DNA from: Atherix ibis
Taxonomy: Eukaryota > Arthropoda > Insecta > Diptera > Athericidae
Direction of reading: 5' to 3'
DNA: 64,000 bases
NCBI GenBank assembly: GCA_958298945.1
Contig: OY282609.1
Location: 60,112,220 to 60,176,219 of the forward strand
Of the stretch, positions 1 to 9,242 are shown piece by piece. The notes beneath the pieces were generated by a model. It was given only the letters and a program-made list of their open reading frames with translations. It was not told the DNA's origin and ran no database searches. Numbering within the stretch: the stretch's first letter is position 1; every line of letters starts with the position of its first letter. The position numbers and the translations under genes were made by a program.

Positions 1-60
1 GTCATTTTTTGTTTTTAATAAATTTTCCTTACTTGTTTTCTTATATTTAATGTTACTGCA

Positions 61-830
61 GTTGTGAAGAACACAGCCTATATTTTGAAAAAAGGTTGTG
101 TAAGCTCAAGGAATGTGGTCTCAATATGAAGATCAACAAATCTTTATTCGGCAACGCATTGGGCACAACATCTTGGAAAAAGGGATTCTCCCTTCTGAGA
201 GTAGAGCTTCCGAAATTGTTGCATATCCCCTTCCAACAGACATTAAGTCCTCACAAAGATTCATCGGAATGGTGAATTATTATCATAGGTTTTTACCTAA
301 CTTGGCAACGCATTTACTACCACTTTATAAGCTGACAGTATCTTCACGAGAAAAGAAAATTAATATTTTTTTTAGAAAAACGACTGTTCAGACGGCTTAG
401 AAAAAATTAAACAACTTTTAGCTAACATCCTAGCCGAAATGCTACAATAAATACGGCATAACTACGAATACGTCTAATGTAGCTATTGGCGCGGTAGTAA
501 ATCAACATAACGACGATAACATCCCCCATCCCTTAGTTTTCTACTCTCGTAAACTAAACAAAGCGGAGGTTAATTATTCCACATTTGATGGAGAACTTTT
601 GGAAAAGGTGCCTTTCGATATTTTCACTGACCATAATAAGCCTTTGACAATGTCTATTAACTTTAAATCTTGAGGAAATAGTTAACGGGTCCGTTTAAAA
701 AAGCGTTCGTTAATAGAAGCAGTTGAATTTTCGTCGATTTACGATAAAATTTCTCCACTTGCCGAATTCGAAAGGGTGCAAACTTATGCGATGGGGTTAG
801 TGTGCTAAAGCATCATCAAAATTGTGTTAG
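61..830 (+). pseudogene. Ty3/gypsy retrotransposon pol remnant (RT end and RNase H)
   Basis: Decayed pol gene of an LTR retrotransposon. Around 70-170 a frame reads LKECGLNMKINKSLFG, the usual stretch before the end of a gypsy reverse transcriptase. After a frame change, 170-330 reads LPTDIKSSQRFIGMVNYYHRF, the RT-to-RNase H linker motif. From about 455 an RNase H-like stretch follows, with LVFYSRKLNKAEVNYS and then IFTDHNKPLT. The segment that normally lies between these two RNase H blocks is deleted near 603. Stops and frame changes occur throughout, and no LTR, integrase or gag could be seen. It probably continues to the left of the window. The family assignment is firm from the motif order; the lineage within Ty3/gypsy is not resolved. 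Confidence 0.8.
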
Positions 831-943
831 TAAAAAATAATCCCGATTTTGAAAAGCTTTATTAGTAAAAACATTTAATTTGGAAGAATTGCGCTGTGAT
901 CTTTTGTTATAATTTGGCAACGAAAACGTCGAATTTATTAATA

Positions 944-2156
944 TTGTGTTGTCCGGAAAGAAATTTCGTTGTTTCTCAACAGAGGATTTAATTGTATTTT
1001 TTCACAACCAACTTCACACTTAAGCCACATAATCATATGTATTTTGACAGCTGACATAGCAAGGTTTGCTTGTAAACAAATTCGATTGATTCTGTACAGT
1101 AGCTTTTGATTGATACTCTTTTAAATATGGAAATTGAAAAACAGCATTTTCGACATAATTTACTTTTTTGCTATAGAAAAGGTAAAAATGCTGTTCAAAT
1201 AAGAAAAAAATTATCCGATGTGTATGGAGAAGATATGTTAAGTGAGCGCTAGTGTCAAAACTGGTTTGCAAAATTTCAATCCGGCAATTTTGATCTCGAA
1301 GATGCACCACGTTCTGGAAGGAAAGTTGAAGCTCATGAAGATGCAAACCGGCAAATAACAACTCGTGAGATCGCTGAGAAATTAAATTTATCGAACGCGA
1401 CTGTTCAAGATCATTTGAAACGGCTAGGTTTAATCTCAAAGCTCGACATACATGTATGGGATCCTCATCTTCTCACGGTAAAAAATTTCTGCCGTCGCAT
1501 TGACGTTTTTGATTTGCTTCTCAAACGCCAAGAAAATGATCCATTTTTGAAGCGTATCATCATTGGGGACGAGAAATGGGTTGTCTACAACAATGTTAAG
1601 CGCAAAAGATCCTGGAGTAGAAAAGATGGACCGGCTCAAAGCACTTCGAAAGCCATTATTCATCAAAAAAAGGGTATGCTATCTGTTTGGTAGGATTTCA
1701 AAGGAATCGTTTATTTTGAGCTTCTACCGAGCAACACAATGATCAATTCTGAATGATTCACTTAAAGAAAAAAGGCCAGAATTGGTCAATAGGAAAAGTA
1801 TAGTGTTCCAACAGGATAATACGACAAGTTTGACCACTTGGCAAAAGCTTTTAGAGCTTGGATGGGATACACTGCCACACCCACCATACTCTCCAGACCT
1901 TCCAATTATCATTTGTTCCGGTCTCAACCAAATTTTTTTAGACGTTAAACGTTTAATTTAAATGAGGAGTTCAAAAATCACTTGGATCAGTTTTTTGTCA
2001 GCAAAGAACAAAAATTTCTACTGTCAGAAAGATGGCAAATCGTATTGGATCAGACTGGACAATATTTCATTGAATAAAATATTAATTCACTATATTACAG
2101 ATTAATCGTCTTTCATTTTTATAAAAACAAACGAAATTACTTCCCGAACAACCCAA
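944..2156 (+). mobile_element. Mariner-like element, family B, inactive
   Basis: A 1.2-kb Tc1/mariner element bounded by terminal inverted repeats. The left end begins TTGTGTTGTCCGG at 944; the complement of the right end begins TTGGGTTGTTCGG at 2156. TA dinucleotides flank both sides (942-943 and 2157-2158), as expected of the mariner target duplication. It encloses a heavily mutated transposase. The same terminal sequence, without this interior, recurs at 19765, 22471, 22792 and 23151. The element lies 59 bp upstream of a family A mariner. Confidence 0.85.
1127..2077 (+). pseudogene. Mariner transposase pseudogene (family B)
   Basis: The frame opens with MEIEKQHFRHNLLFCYRKGK and keeps the N-terminal helix-turn-helix region (CQNWFAKFQSGNFDLEDAPR) and the first catalytic region (IIGDEKWVVYNN). 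There is an in-frame stop just before CQNWF, another after LSVW at about 1691, and several frameshifts between 1730 and 1930. The stretch holding the second and third catalytic aspartates is scrambled. The C-terminus (NYHLFRSQPNFF, then VLDQTGQYFIE) is still legible. It resembles the SETMAR-like cecropia group of mariners in motif wording, but I did not test the subfamily. Confidence 0.8.
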
Positions 2157-2215
2157 TACTTGTTAATTTTGATCAAACCTTAAATTTCGTTAATTTTACA
2201 TTGATCCAAAAAGTA

Positions 2216-3489
2216 CGATAGTCGTTCAATAAGTCCTTAGAAAATCCGAGAAATTGCGCTCGTAGTGTCGGTAAGTAGCATTATCGACAGGAAAGCTGTC
2301 AAAATTTCAGCTCGATCCATAGCGTAGGTCAATTTCCATCGTCGATTAAAGTTAACGATATTTATTTGTGCATAACAATAGAAAAAAGCGAGTTTAGGGC
2401 TGTCATCAAACATCTCCATTTGAAAGGCTTAAGCCCGAAAGAAATCAAAGCCGAGTTGGATGCAGTTCATGGCACATCTGCACCTGTGTTTGCGACGGTT
2501 TACAATTGGGTGATTGAATTTAAACGTGGCCCTTCATCCACAAAAGATGAAAATCGTTCAGGACGCCCAGTTGAGGTGTCTACTCCTGAAATCATCGACA
2601 AAATCCACAATCTGATTTTGAACGATCGGCGAATTAACGTGCGCGAATTAGTTGAGGCCACGGGCATATCACAAGGTACAGTCGCTTCAATCTTGCATGA
2701 AAAATTGTCTGTGAAAAAAATTTCGGCAAGATGGGTGCCGCGTTTGCTCTCAGAGGAGAACAAGCGCAATCGTGTAGTGGACTCTGAGGCTATGTTGGCA
2801 CTCTTTCATCGCAATCCTGCCGAATTCCTTCGTCGATATGTCACTGTGGACAAAACCTGGATACACTACTACACTCCAGAAACGAAGAGACAGTCATCAC
2901 AGTAGATTTTCAAGGGTGAACGGGCTCCGAAGAAGGCAAAAACTGTGACATCGGCCGGCAAGGTGATGGCCATGGTCTTTTGGGATTCGCAGGGCATCAT
3001 TTTTATCGAATACTTGGAAAAAGGAAAAACAATAACAGGAGCGTATTACGCGTCGTTATTGCAACGGTTGAGCGAGGAAATCAAAGAGAAACGCACCATT
3101 TGAAGAAGAAAAAAATCCTCTTGCATCAGGACAATGCGCGTGTGCACACCTGCGCTGTTTCCATGGCCAAAATTTTTGGAATTGAGAATGGAATTGTTGC
3201 AGCATTCCGCTTATTCACCAGATTTGGCCCCGAGTGACTATTTTCTTTTCCCCAATCTGAAGAAATGGCTTGGCGGACGACGGTTCACTTCCAACGAGGA
3301 CGTCATTGCTCAAACGGATGAGTATTTTGCAGAACTTCCGAAATCATATTTTTTGGACGGGATAAAATTTTTGGAAAAACGGTTAAAAAAGTGAATAGAG
3401 CTAAAAGGGGATTATGTTGACAAATAAAATTTTTTTTTTAAAAAACAGTTTTTTCCATCTTTTTCTAAGGACATATTGAACGACCCTCG
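2216..3489 (+). mobile_element. Mariner-like element, family A, copy 1, inactive
   Basis: A 1.27-kb element nearly identical to the intact copy at 10352-11595. Its ends read GTCGTTCAATAAGTCCTTAG on the left and the matching inverted repeat up to ACCCTCG on the right. TA dinucleotides flank both sides (2214-2215 and 3490-3491). The left terminus is mutated (CGATAG where the intact copy has CGAGGG). The transposase inside is broken, so at most this copy could be moved by transposase from another copy. Confidence 0.9.
2378..3426 (+). pseudogene. Mariner transposase pseudogene (family A, copy 1)
   Basis: Co-linear with the 349-codon transposase at 10484-11533. The start codon is lost (ATA at 2378 where the intact copy has ATG). 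A stop codon (TAG) follows KRQSSQ at 2903-2905 where the intact copy has tryptophan. A one-base loss near 3093 and a one-base gain near 3170 shift the frame and then restore it. The catalytic block around LHQDN and YSPDLAPSDYFLF survives in pieces. The few substitutions against the intact copy suggest this copy died recently. Confidence 0.9.
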
Positions 3490-3977
3490 TAAAATTAAAT
3501 GATTTGCATTTGGATGGGAGTCGTTTGGATACACTCGGAATGATGAAATAATTTTTTATCAATTGTAATGATTCATCTCAACAGTGTAGGGGTATTCGTG
3601 ATTGGATCACCTCATCACCTGGCACACCTGAAAACCTATCAGTCGGCCGAGTGTACGAATAAACACTAATCCACTCCGTCAAATACTAATTTTCCTATAC
3701 TCGCACGTCGATGATCCAAATCAATCTAAAATTCGATTGAATTTAATTGGTTTCATCAGCAACTCGTCAATTTCAGTGTTTCGTGAAGGTATGTAAATTT
3801 ATCTCATAGATATGTGTAGGTACTTGTAGACTCTATCATTCAGAGAATTTCGATTTCAGATATTCCTGAGACTATTTATTGAGTAGCCATTTTCAATCTT
3901 CCTCTTTTAATATGGTTGCATTTCCAATCAAAAGAAAAGGAAAAGACTGAAAATATCAGAACCTCTCTGATGCCTTG
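3490..3977. other. Intergenic sequence, nothing recognised
   Basis: No open frame of note, RNA gene or repeat was recognised here. Base composition is a little less AT-rich around 3590-3700 than in the flanks. Confidence 0.6.
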
Positions 3978-4063
3978 TCAACAGTACAAATATTTATAGT
4001 GATTTTTATTGATAATTCTAAAGGGCACACTTTTTTTATTTTTATTTGACAGGTTTTTCATTT

Positions 4064-4545
4064 CTACGTTATTGACTCTGTGAACTCTCTCCATCTGCTT
4101 CTGTCTTGGGCTAGCCTTTTCACTTCGGACCATGACTTGCCAATTTGTTGGTGTTCGCGCTCGACTGATCTTCTTCAAGTGGTCCTTGGTCGTCCTCTGC
4201 TGCGATTGCCCTGTGGGTTCCAATCTAGTGCCATCCTTGCTATGTCCGTAGGTGGTTTTCGCAAGGTGTGGCCAATCCAACTCCATTTCCTGCGTTTGAT
4301 GTCAGCTAGCAGGGGTATTTGCTTCGTGAGAAGAAGCAGCTCATCGTTCATTATCCAGTTCGGCCAGAAGATCTTGCTTATACGCCTCAAGCATCTGTTT
4401 ACAAATGTTTGAGGCTTACGAGTCGTGCTGTCGGTTACTTTCCATGTTTCGCAGCCGTACAGCAGGACTGGCTTGACGTTTGAACTGAATATTCGAAGTT
4501 TGAGTGCTATTGAAAGGTGGTTGGAATGAGGTATGGTCCGGATGC
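4064..4545 (-). pseudogene. Non-LTR retrotransposon (LINE) ORF2 C-terminus
   Basis: Read on the - strand from about 4545, one frame gives LKLRIFSSNVKPVLLYG, then CETWKVT, CLRRISKIFWPN, KWSWIGHTLRK and NRSRGRPRTT. This is the well-known C-terminal region downstream of the reverse transcriptase palm in many LINEs. A TGA at 4175-4177 replaces the tryptophan expected after GRPRTT; the same frame then continues with SWSEVKRLAQDRSRWREF to a TAG at 4064-4066. Apart from that single stop the frame is open, so decay is slight. The 5' part of the element is missing: the upstream side joins a SINE at about 4550. The clade was not determined. Confidence 0.85.
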
Positions 4546-4559
4546 TTCTTCTTGTGCTG

Positions 4560-4780
4560 TTTCTTGATAAGGTGTTTTTATAGCTTGCGGCTTACCAAGG
4601 CCAGCGAAGCAACCGCCAGTGACGTTGGGGGACCCTACGGACTACATATATATAAGGCTTGTAGTCGGCCTCTCACCCCGGCACCAATGCCAAGATGGCG
4701 GCAGCGGGAATCGAAACCGCTACCTACCGAGTGTGAGTCGGTCTACTTGACCACTGCACCACACACACGGCCACACACAC
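4560..4780 (-). repeat. tRNA-derived SINE
   Basis: On the - strand this stretch has the two internal RNA polymerase III promoter boxes of a tRNA. A box A-like TGGTGCAGTGG lies at 4761-4751 and a box B-like GGTTTCGATTCC at 4718-4707. The roughly 33-bp spacing matches a tRNA gene. The sequence does not fold into an obviously intact tRNA and runs on for about 130 bp of unrelated body, as expected of a SINE. Its 3' side abuts the LINE tail at about 4550. The exact ends are uncertain. Confidence 0.7.
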
Positions 4781-4790
4781 GGATTAAGGG

Positions 4791-5835
4791 CACTTAATAA
4801 TCCTACCAAGTACGAAAAAATATTTATATTTGGAGATTCCCGGCTCTCCTCGGAAAATGAAATTTGGTAAATTAACGTTTTTCTTTTGGGCCCAAACAAT
4901 GAGTACGTACATTATTAAGAACCGCATCAATTTGGATAAACATTTATACATAAAAACGATTTTAAAATATACAAAACTATTGAAAATGTAGTAGGGATGG
5001 TTATTGGGAAATTCGAGTGACAAAAAGGTTTAATAGAGAAAGGAATTATTGGAAAAATATTATTACGAACTAACATGGCTCTGGTGTGTTCTAAAATATA
5101 TGAATATAATTCAGTTAAATAAAGAAAATTTAGATCGTAATAATATGAATGTTATATCATGCCTCCGCGAATATTGGCAACTTCTCTTCTACTCGATAAG
5201 CCCACTCCCATAGTGAATTACAAACAGAAGCGTCATAACCTCAGCAAACAAACAGGACTAAAACACAATAGAAGCGTCATAACCTCAGCAAATAAACAGG
5301 ACTAAAAAAAGCTCAGCTACAATCCAAATAACCTAGTTTATGGTATATTTTAAATTTAAAAAATTTCGTCCACTTACTATCTTAAATTTAAAAGAAAAAA
5401 ACAGAATTTCTGAATGGTTAGAATTTTGTCCAAGAAATAAACTTGATCGGAATTTTAGATTAAAGACCTCCTATGCAATTTAATGTCTATAAATCGTACT
5501 TCTTGCATACAGGTTTTTTTGTGAAAGATTGCTGATCATTTAACGACATTAAAAAACCGGGAATTTCTTCCTTTTGGTAAGTTGATATCTTTATTTTTAT
5601 TAGATAAACTAACAGAAATTTAGTTTGTGATATGTTTTTTATTGCTTTTAATTATTTGTTAAATAGGAAAAACTTGTTAAAAAGTGAAGTATTTGTGAAA
5701 AGTAATTTAGTGCCGGTGTTACGGAAAAGCTAGATTGCAGCAACAGCGTCAGTAATTGCCCGCAGCCACGATATAGTGTGCTCTTGCGAAGGTGAATTTA
5801 AAATAGGTACAACCGGGAATAGATTATAAAGAATA
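4791..5835. other. AT-rich intergenic sequence with a short tandem duplication
   Basis: No gene recognised. The only clear structure is a 44-bp unit (beginning AGAAGCGTCATAACC) at 5226-5269, repeated immediately at 5270-5308 with one or two changes. Confidence 0.6.
5226..5308. repeat. 44-bp direct tandem duplication
   Basis: Two adjacent copies share AGAAGCGTCATAACCTCAGC and then CAGGACTAAAA. They are near identical, which suggests a recent slip or unequal exchange. No function is apparent. Confidence 0.85.
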
Positions 5836-6571
5836 CGAGATCTGTTTAAAAAGTATCACGAATTTTGAATTTCCATTAAGTACTCATGTCTCTCACTTAT
5901 ACCGATAAGTTCGGCCATTTTGAATGTTCAGTTAATTTTTGACAGCTGCTTATCTTGCACGTGTTTTGCCTCGTCTTCGATTTTTGCCCATTTTTGACCA
6001 AAAACTGACGTGGAAACCAAAGCTCAATCATCCCAATGAAAGTTACCGCACGAGCCAAGACCGAAAAAAGCACGTCAACTTCGGTCGAATGTGAAGGTTT
6101 TGCTGGCCACAGGGTAGAACGGTCAACAAGGAATATTACCTGCAAGTTATGCGCAAGTTGCGCTAAGCAATCTGCCAGAAACGCTCGGATTTATGGAAGA
6201 ACAAAAATTGGCTTTTGCACCATGATAACGCCCCTGCTCACGCATCGTCGCTTGTACGCGAATTTTTGGCTAAAAACAACGCACTAATAATGCCGCAGTC
6301 ACCGTATTCTCTATATCTGGCCCCCTGTGACTTTTTATTGTTCCCGAAACAGATTCTTTGATCCATTTTTTGGAATGGGCAAAAATCGAAGACGAGCCAA
6401 AACACGTGCAAACAAAGCAGCTGTCAAAAATTAACTGAACATTTAAAATGGCCGAACTTGTCGGCATAATTGAGAGACATGAGTACCAACATAACGCCAC
6501 AAAAAATTGAAAATCGAATATACGTAACCCGCGGAAATTCAAAATTCACGATACTTTTTGAGCACACCTCG
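5836..6571 (+). mobile_element. Mariner-like element, family G, with unusually long inverted repeats
   Basis: A 736-bp element flanked by TA on both sides (5834-5835 and 6572-6573). The left arm (5836-5991) and the complement of the right arm (6375-6571) match over their outer ends (AAAAAGTATC, GAATTTTGAATTTCC) and again over about 110 bp further in. The right arm carries an extra 40 bp or so near its outer end. Ordinary mariners have inverted repeats of about 20-40 bp, so arms of 156-197 bp are notable. The interior holds only a broken piece of transposase. Confidence 0.8.
6012..6360 (+). pseudogene. Mariner transposase fragment (family G)
   Basis: Frames between the long inverted repeats give ETKAQSSQ followed by a stop where tryptophan is expected, then KLPHEPRPKKARQ, then NGQQGILPASYAQ in a shifted frame. 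Close to 6220 comes a block like LHHDNAPAHASSLVREFLA, and at 6296 PQSPYSLYLAPCDFLLF. The aspartates of HHDN and APCD are 34 residues apart, the mariner D34D spacing. The N-terminal DNA-binding half is absent. The wording matches a widespread mariner group often mis-annotated in animal genomes as a SETMAR-like or FLJ37770-like protein. Confidence 0.75.
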
Positions 6572-6948
6572 TATAAGCGCAGTTTTCTCAAAACAGAGAT
6601 TAATGTCTGATGGAATGGACGAAAATAAATAATCTCCTAGTTGTGAGTATTTCTAAAAAATATTTGTACAATATTATGAAACTTTCTAAGAGGTAATTAT
6701 CGATAAATTCAAATTATATGTCTTTATAGGAATGGACAACTGGAAAAAAAATCACAAAATAGAAATGAATTTGCTGAAAATTTACCACCAATGCGAAATA
6801 TGGTATATTATCGAATCACCTAATATTAACAAACAAACTATTAATAATCGTAGAGTGGAGAGAGAGAGGATTAGGTCTACAAATGATCAAAACTGCAATA
6901 ATTTGAAAAGCACATGAATTGATGATTCTTTTCGAGCGAAGGAGTATA
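6572..6948. other. Intergenic sequence, nothing recognised
   Basis: AT-rich spacer. An open frame of 61 codons at 6732-6917 shows no recognisable motif and I treat it as chance. Confidence 0.55.
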
Positions 6949-7157
6949 CACGGTGTGTCCCAAAAATAACTGAACTTTATATTTAAATCATACTACATGC
7001 AGCGCCATCTATTGAAGATTAACACATTTTTTCTTTTATTAAAAGAATGTGAAAGTTACATCTGTCAGCCGATTTGCAAATTTTTAATAGATGGCGCTGC
7101 ATGTTGTATGATTTAAATTTTTTTTTTTTAATTTGGTTATTTTTTGGGCACACTGTG
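6949..7157. mobile_element. MITE with about 75-bp inverted repeats
   Basis: A 209-bp palindromic element flanked by TA at 6947-6948 and 7158-7159. The left end reads CACGGTGTGTCCCAAAAA; the complement of the right end reads CACAGTGTGCCCAAAAAA. Further in, both arms share TTTAAATCATAC and ATGCAGCGCCATCTATT. There is no coding capacity. The TA duplication points to mobilisation by a Tc1/mariner-class transposase. Confidence 0.85.
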
Positions 7158-7590
7158 TACCTTGACAATTATGGATTACACTAAATCAGTTCAACTTTTA
7201 CCTTTGCCTGCAACATAACATACTTGCCAAACTGTGTATTGGCAAGTGCTTAATAAATCCTTAGAATGAAATAAATTTTATTAAGTATAATTTTGTTCAA
7301 ATTAAACGACTGTGGAAAATTCTTCGAAAAGGATCCCGATAATTTAAGAGCGATTTAACGGAAAGATGAAGGACTTTTAGCAAATTATATATTAAATCAA
7401 TTATTTATGCACTAAAAAAAATTTAAGAGAATTTACTAGCAACAAGTACATCTAATTAGTTAGTTTTCTAAATTAAAAAAAAAATAATAAATAAAAAAAT
7501 AATACTTTGAAAGAATATATTGTGTTTTATTAAAAATTGGAAAAAATAATTTCATCAAACAGCAAAATCCACAATATGATTTGTTTACGG
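7158..7590. other. Intergenic sequence, nothing recognised
   Basis: AT-rich spacer with homopolymer runs; no gene, RNA or repeat recognised. Confidence 0.55.
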
Positions 7591-7723
7591 ATAATAATAC
7601 CATTGACGCAAATACTGAACTTCAGAATTGACAACCACTGTTTTACGCTGTTTCTGTTATTTTCCAAGTAAGTGCGTTCTTTCCGAAATAATCGGACGAA
7701 ATTTTTGTGTAGGCGCCTTCCTA
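7591..7723 (+). repeat. Repeat R1, copy 1 (left part, split by a mariner)
   Basis: Shares long blocks with copy 2 at 8946-9130, for example TGCGTTCTTTCCGAAATAAT and ATTTTTGTGTAG. It is interrupted at 7723 by the family C mariner; the remainder resumes after 8900 (AGTTCTTCTATAATCTAA, to about 8945). The nature of R1 is unknown. A third, inverted copy at 20744-20950 carries an open frame. Confidence 0.75.
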
Positions 7724-8900
7724 CCAGGGGTATAAGCTTAAATCCGATGTTTGGTCATAGATGTCGTGAGTGAGCGTATTAAGCTACCATGGGCACGTCT
7801 TACTTATTTTTTATGAGTTTGACATCTGTCAACATTAATTAGTGCACAATGTCAGCAATTTCGTACAACAACACACATTTTTCCTTTGGTATTCATGTCT
7901 AGTTTTGTTCCAGAAAAAGAGCATATGCGGGAAGCTCTGCTTTTCTGCTTCAATTTGAAGAAATTGGCTGCCGAATTGCATCGAATGCTTATGGAGGCCT
8001 ATGGTGATAGTGCTTTATCGGAAACAACGTGCCGAGATTGGTTTCGTCTGCTCAAAGACGGCAATTTTGACTTGTGGGACAAGAAGCGCGAAAATCGGCG
8101 TAGGAAGGTTGAGGACCATCAATTGCAGGCTCTTTTGGACGGAGACGATATCCAGTCGCAAAAAATGCTCGCAGAGAAATTGTGTGTTACTCAACCAGCC
8201 ATTTTTATGCGTCTGCGTGCAATGGGACAAAAAAGAAAGTCGTTCCTGCAACGGATTGTGACTGGCGATGAAAAGTGGATATATTTCGAGAATTCTAAAC
8301 GCAAGAAATCTTGGGTTGATCCCGGCCAACCATCAACATCTTCCCCAAGACCAAATCGCTTCGGACGGAAGACAATGCTGTACGTTTGGTGGGATCAGCA
8401 GGTTATCGTCTACTATGAGATGTTGAAACCTGGTGAAACTGCCAATGCCCACTGCTACCACCAACAACTGATCAAATTGCACCGTGCTCTGCGTGAAAAA
8501 AATGACGGATTATCAACAAAGATATGACAAGCTGATTTTCCTCCACGACAACGCACCATCACTCACGTTAAAAATAGTCCGAAACTACTTGGAGATACTC
8601 AACTGGGAGGTGCTCCCCCACCTCGCTTATTCATCAGTGGTGGCCCCTTCCTACTACCACCTGTTTTCGTCGATGAGCCACGCGCTCGCTGAGCAGCACT
8701 TCGATTCTTACGAAGACGTCCGAAAATGGCTTGATGAGTGGTTTGCCTCGAAACAGAAGGAATTTTTTGGCGTGGTACCCACAAATTGCCCGAGAGATGG
8801 GAGGGCAAGTACTTTGAATAAATTTGTTTTTGCTTTCTATGAAAAAAACATGTGTTTTTTTTTTGACTAAAAAACAGCGGTTTTAAGCTTATACACCTGG
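7724..8900 (+). mobile_element. Mariner-like element, family C, copy 1, inactive
   Basis: An 1.18-kb element inside repeat R1. The left end is CCAGGGGTATAAGCTTAAA and the right end TTTTAAGCTTATACACCTGG, forming inverted repeats of about 20 bp. TA is duplicated at 7722-7723 and 8901-8902. The uninterrupted paralogous site in R1 copy 2 (GACCTAGTTCTTCTG, near 9080) shows the empty site, so both ends of the element are placed exactly. Confidence 0.92.
7895..8870 (+). pseudogene. Mariner transposase pseudogene (family C, copy 1)
   Basis: The frame starts MSSFVPEKEHMREALLFCFN and runs through the helix-turn-helix part (CRDWFRLLKDGNFDLWDKKR) to the first catalytic region (VTGDEKWIYFE). About 100 bp are deleted inside the frame after LRAMG compared with copy 2, which there has KWVLHKLNDRQ. 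A frameshift near 8500 passes the frame to FLHDNAPSLTLK and AYSSVVAPSYYHLF. The third catalytic aspartate is replaced by tyrosine, and SPDL has become SSVV. This copy cannot encode an active enzyme. Confidence 0.9.
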
Positions 8901-8945
8901 TAGTTCTTCTATAATCTAAAGTCGGAATGGATTTATTAATCGCAT

Positions 8946-9130
8946 AATAAAATCATTGATGAAAATGGTTTTAAACGTACAGAATTGGCCCCCACTGATT
9001 TACGCCGTTCCTGTTATTTTGCCAGTGTATGCGTTCTTTCCGAAATAATCGGACAGAATTTTTGTGTAGAGGCTGACCTAGTTCTTCTGTAATCTAATCT
9101 CAGAATGGATTTAATAATCAAAGTCTTATC
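8946..9130 (+). repeat. Repeat R1, copy 2 (uninterrupted)
   Basis: Second copy of R1, directly after copy 1 and in the same direction, so the two form a short tandem pair. It shows the pre-insertion site of the family C mariner. It ends about 110 bp before the start codon of the PGGHG-like gene, so it probably forms part of that gene's promoter region. Confidence 0.75.
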
Positions 9131-9242
9131 AGTCTTCTTTGAAGATTACATCTCCCCTTCCCCCAAATAATAATCATTGCAAAAGTTTTTCCATATTTTT
9201 TATAACTAAAATCATAATAATCCAGTCAGTGTAAAATTTAAA

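Noticed and set aside
4690..4775. A tRNA gene on the - strand.
   Set aside because: Box A and box B are present, but I could not form an acceptor stem, and the sequence continues into a SINE-like body next to a LINE tail.
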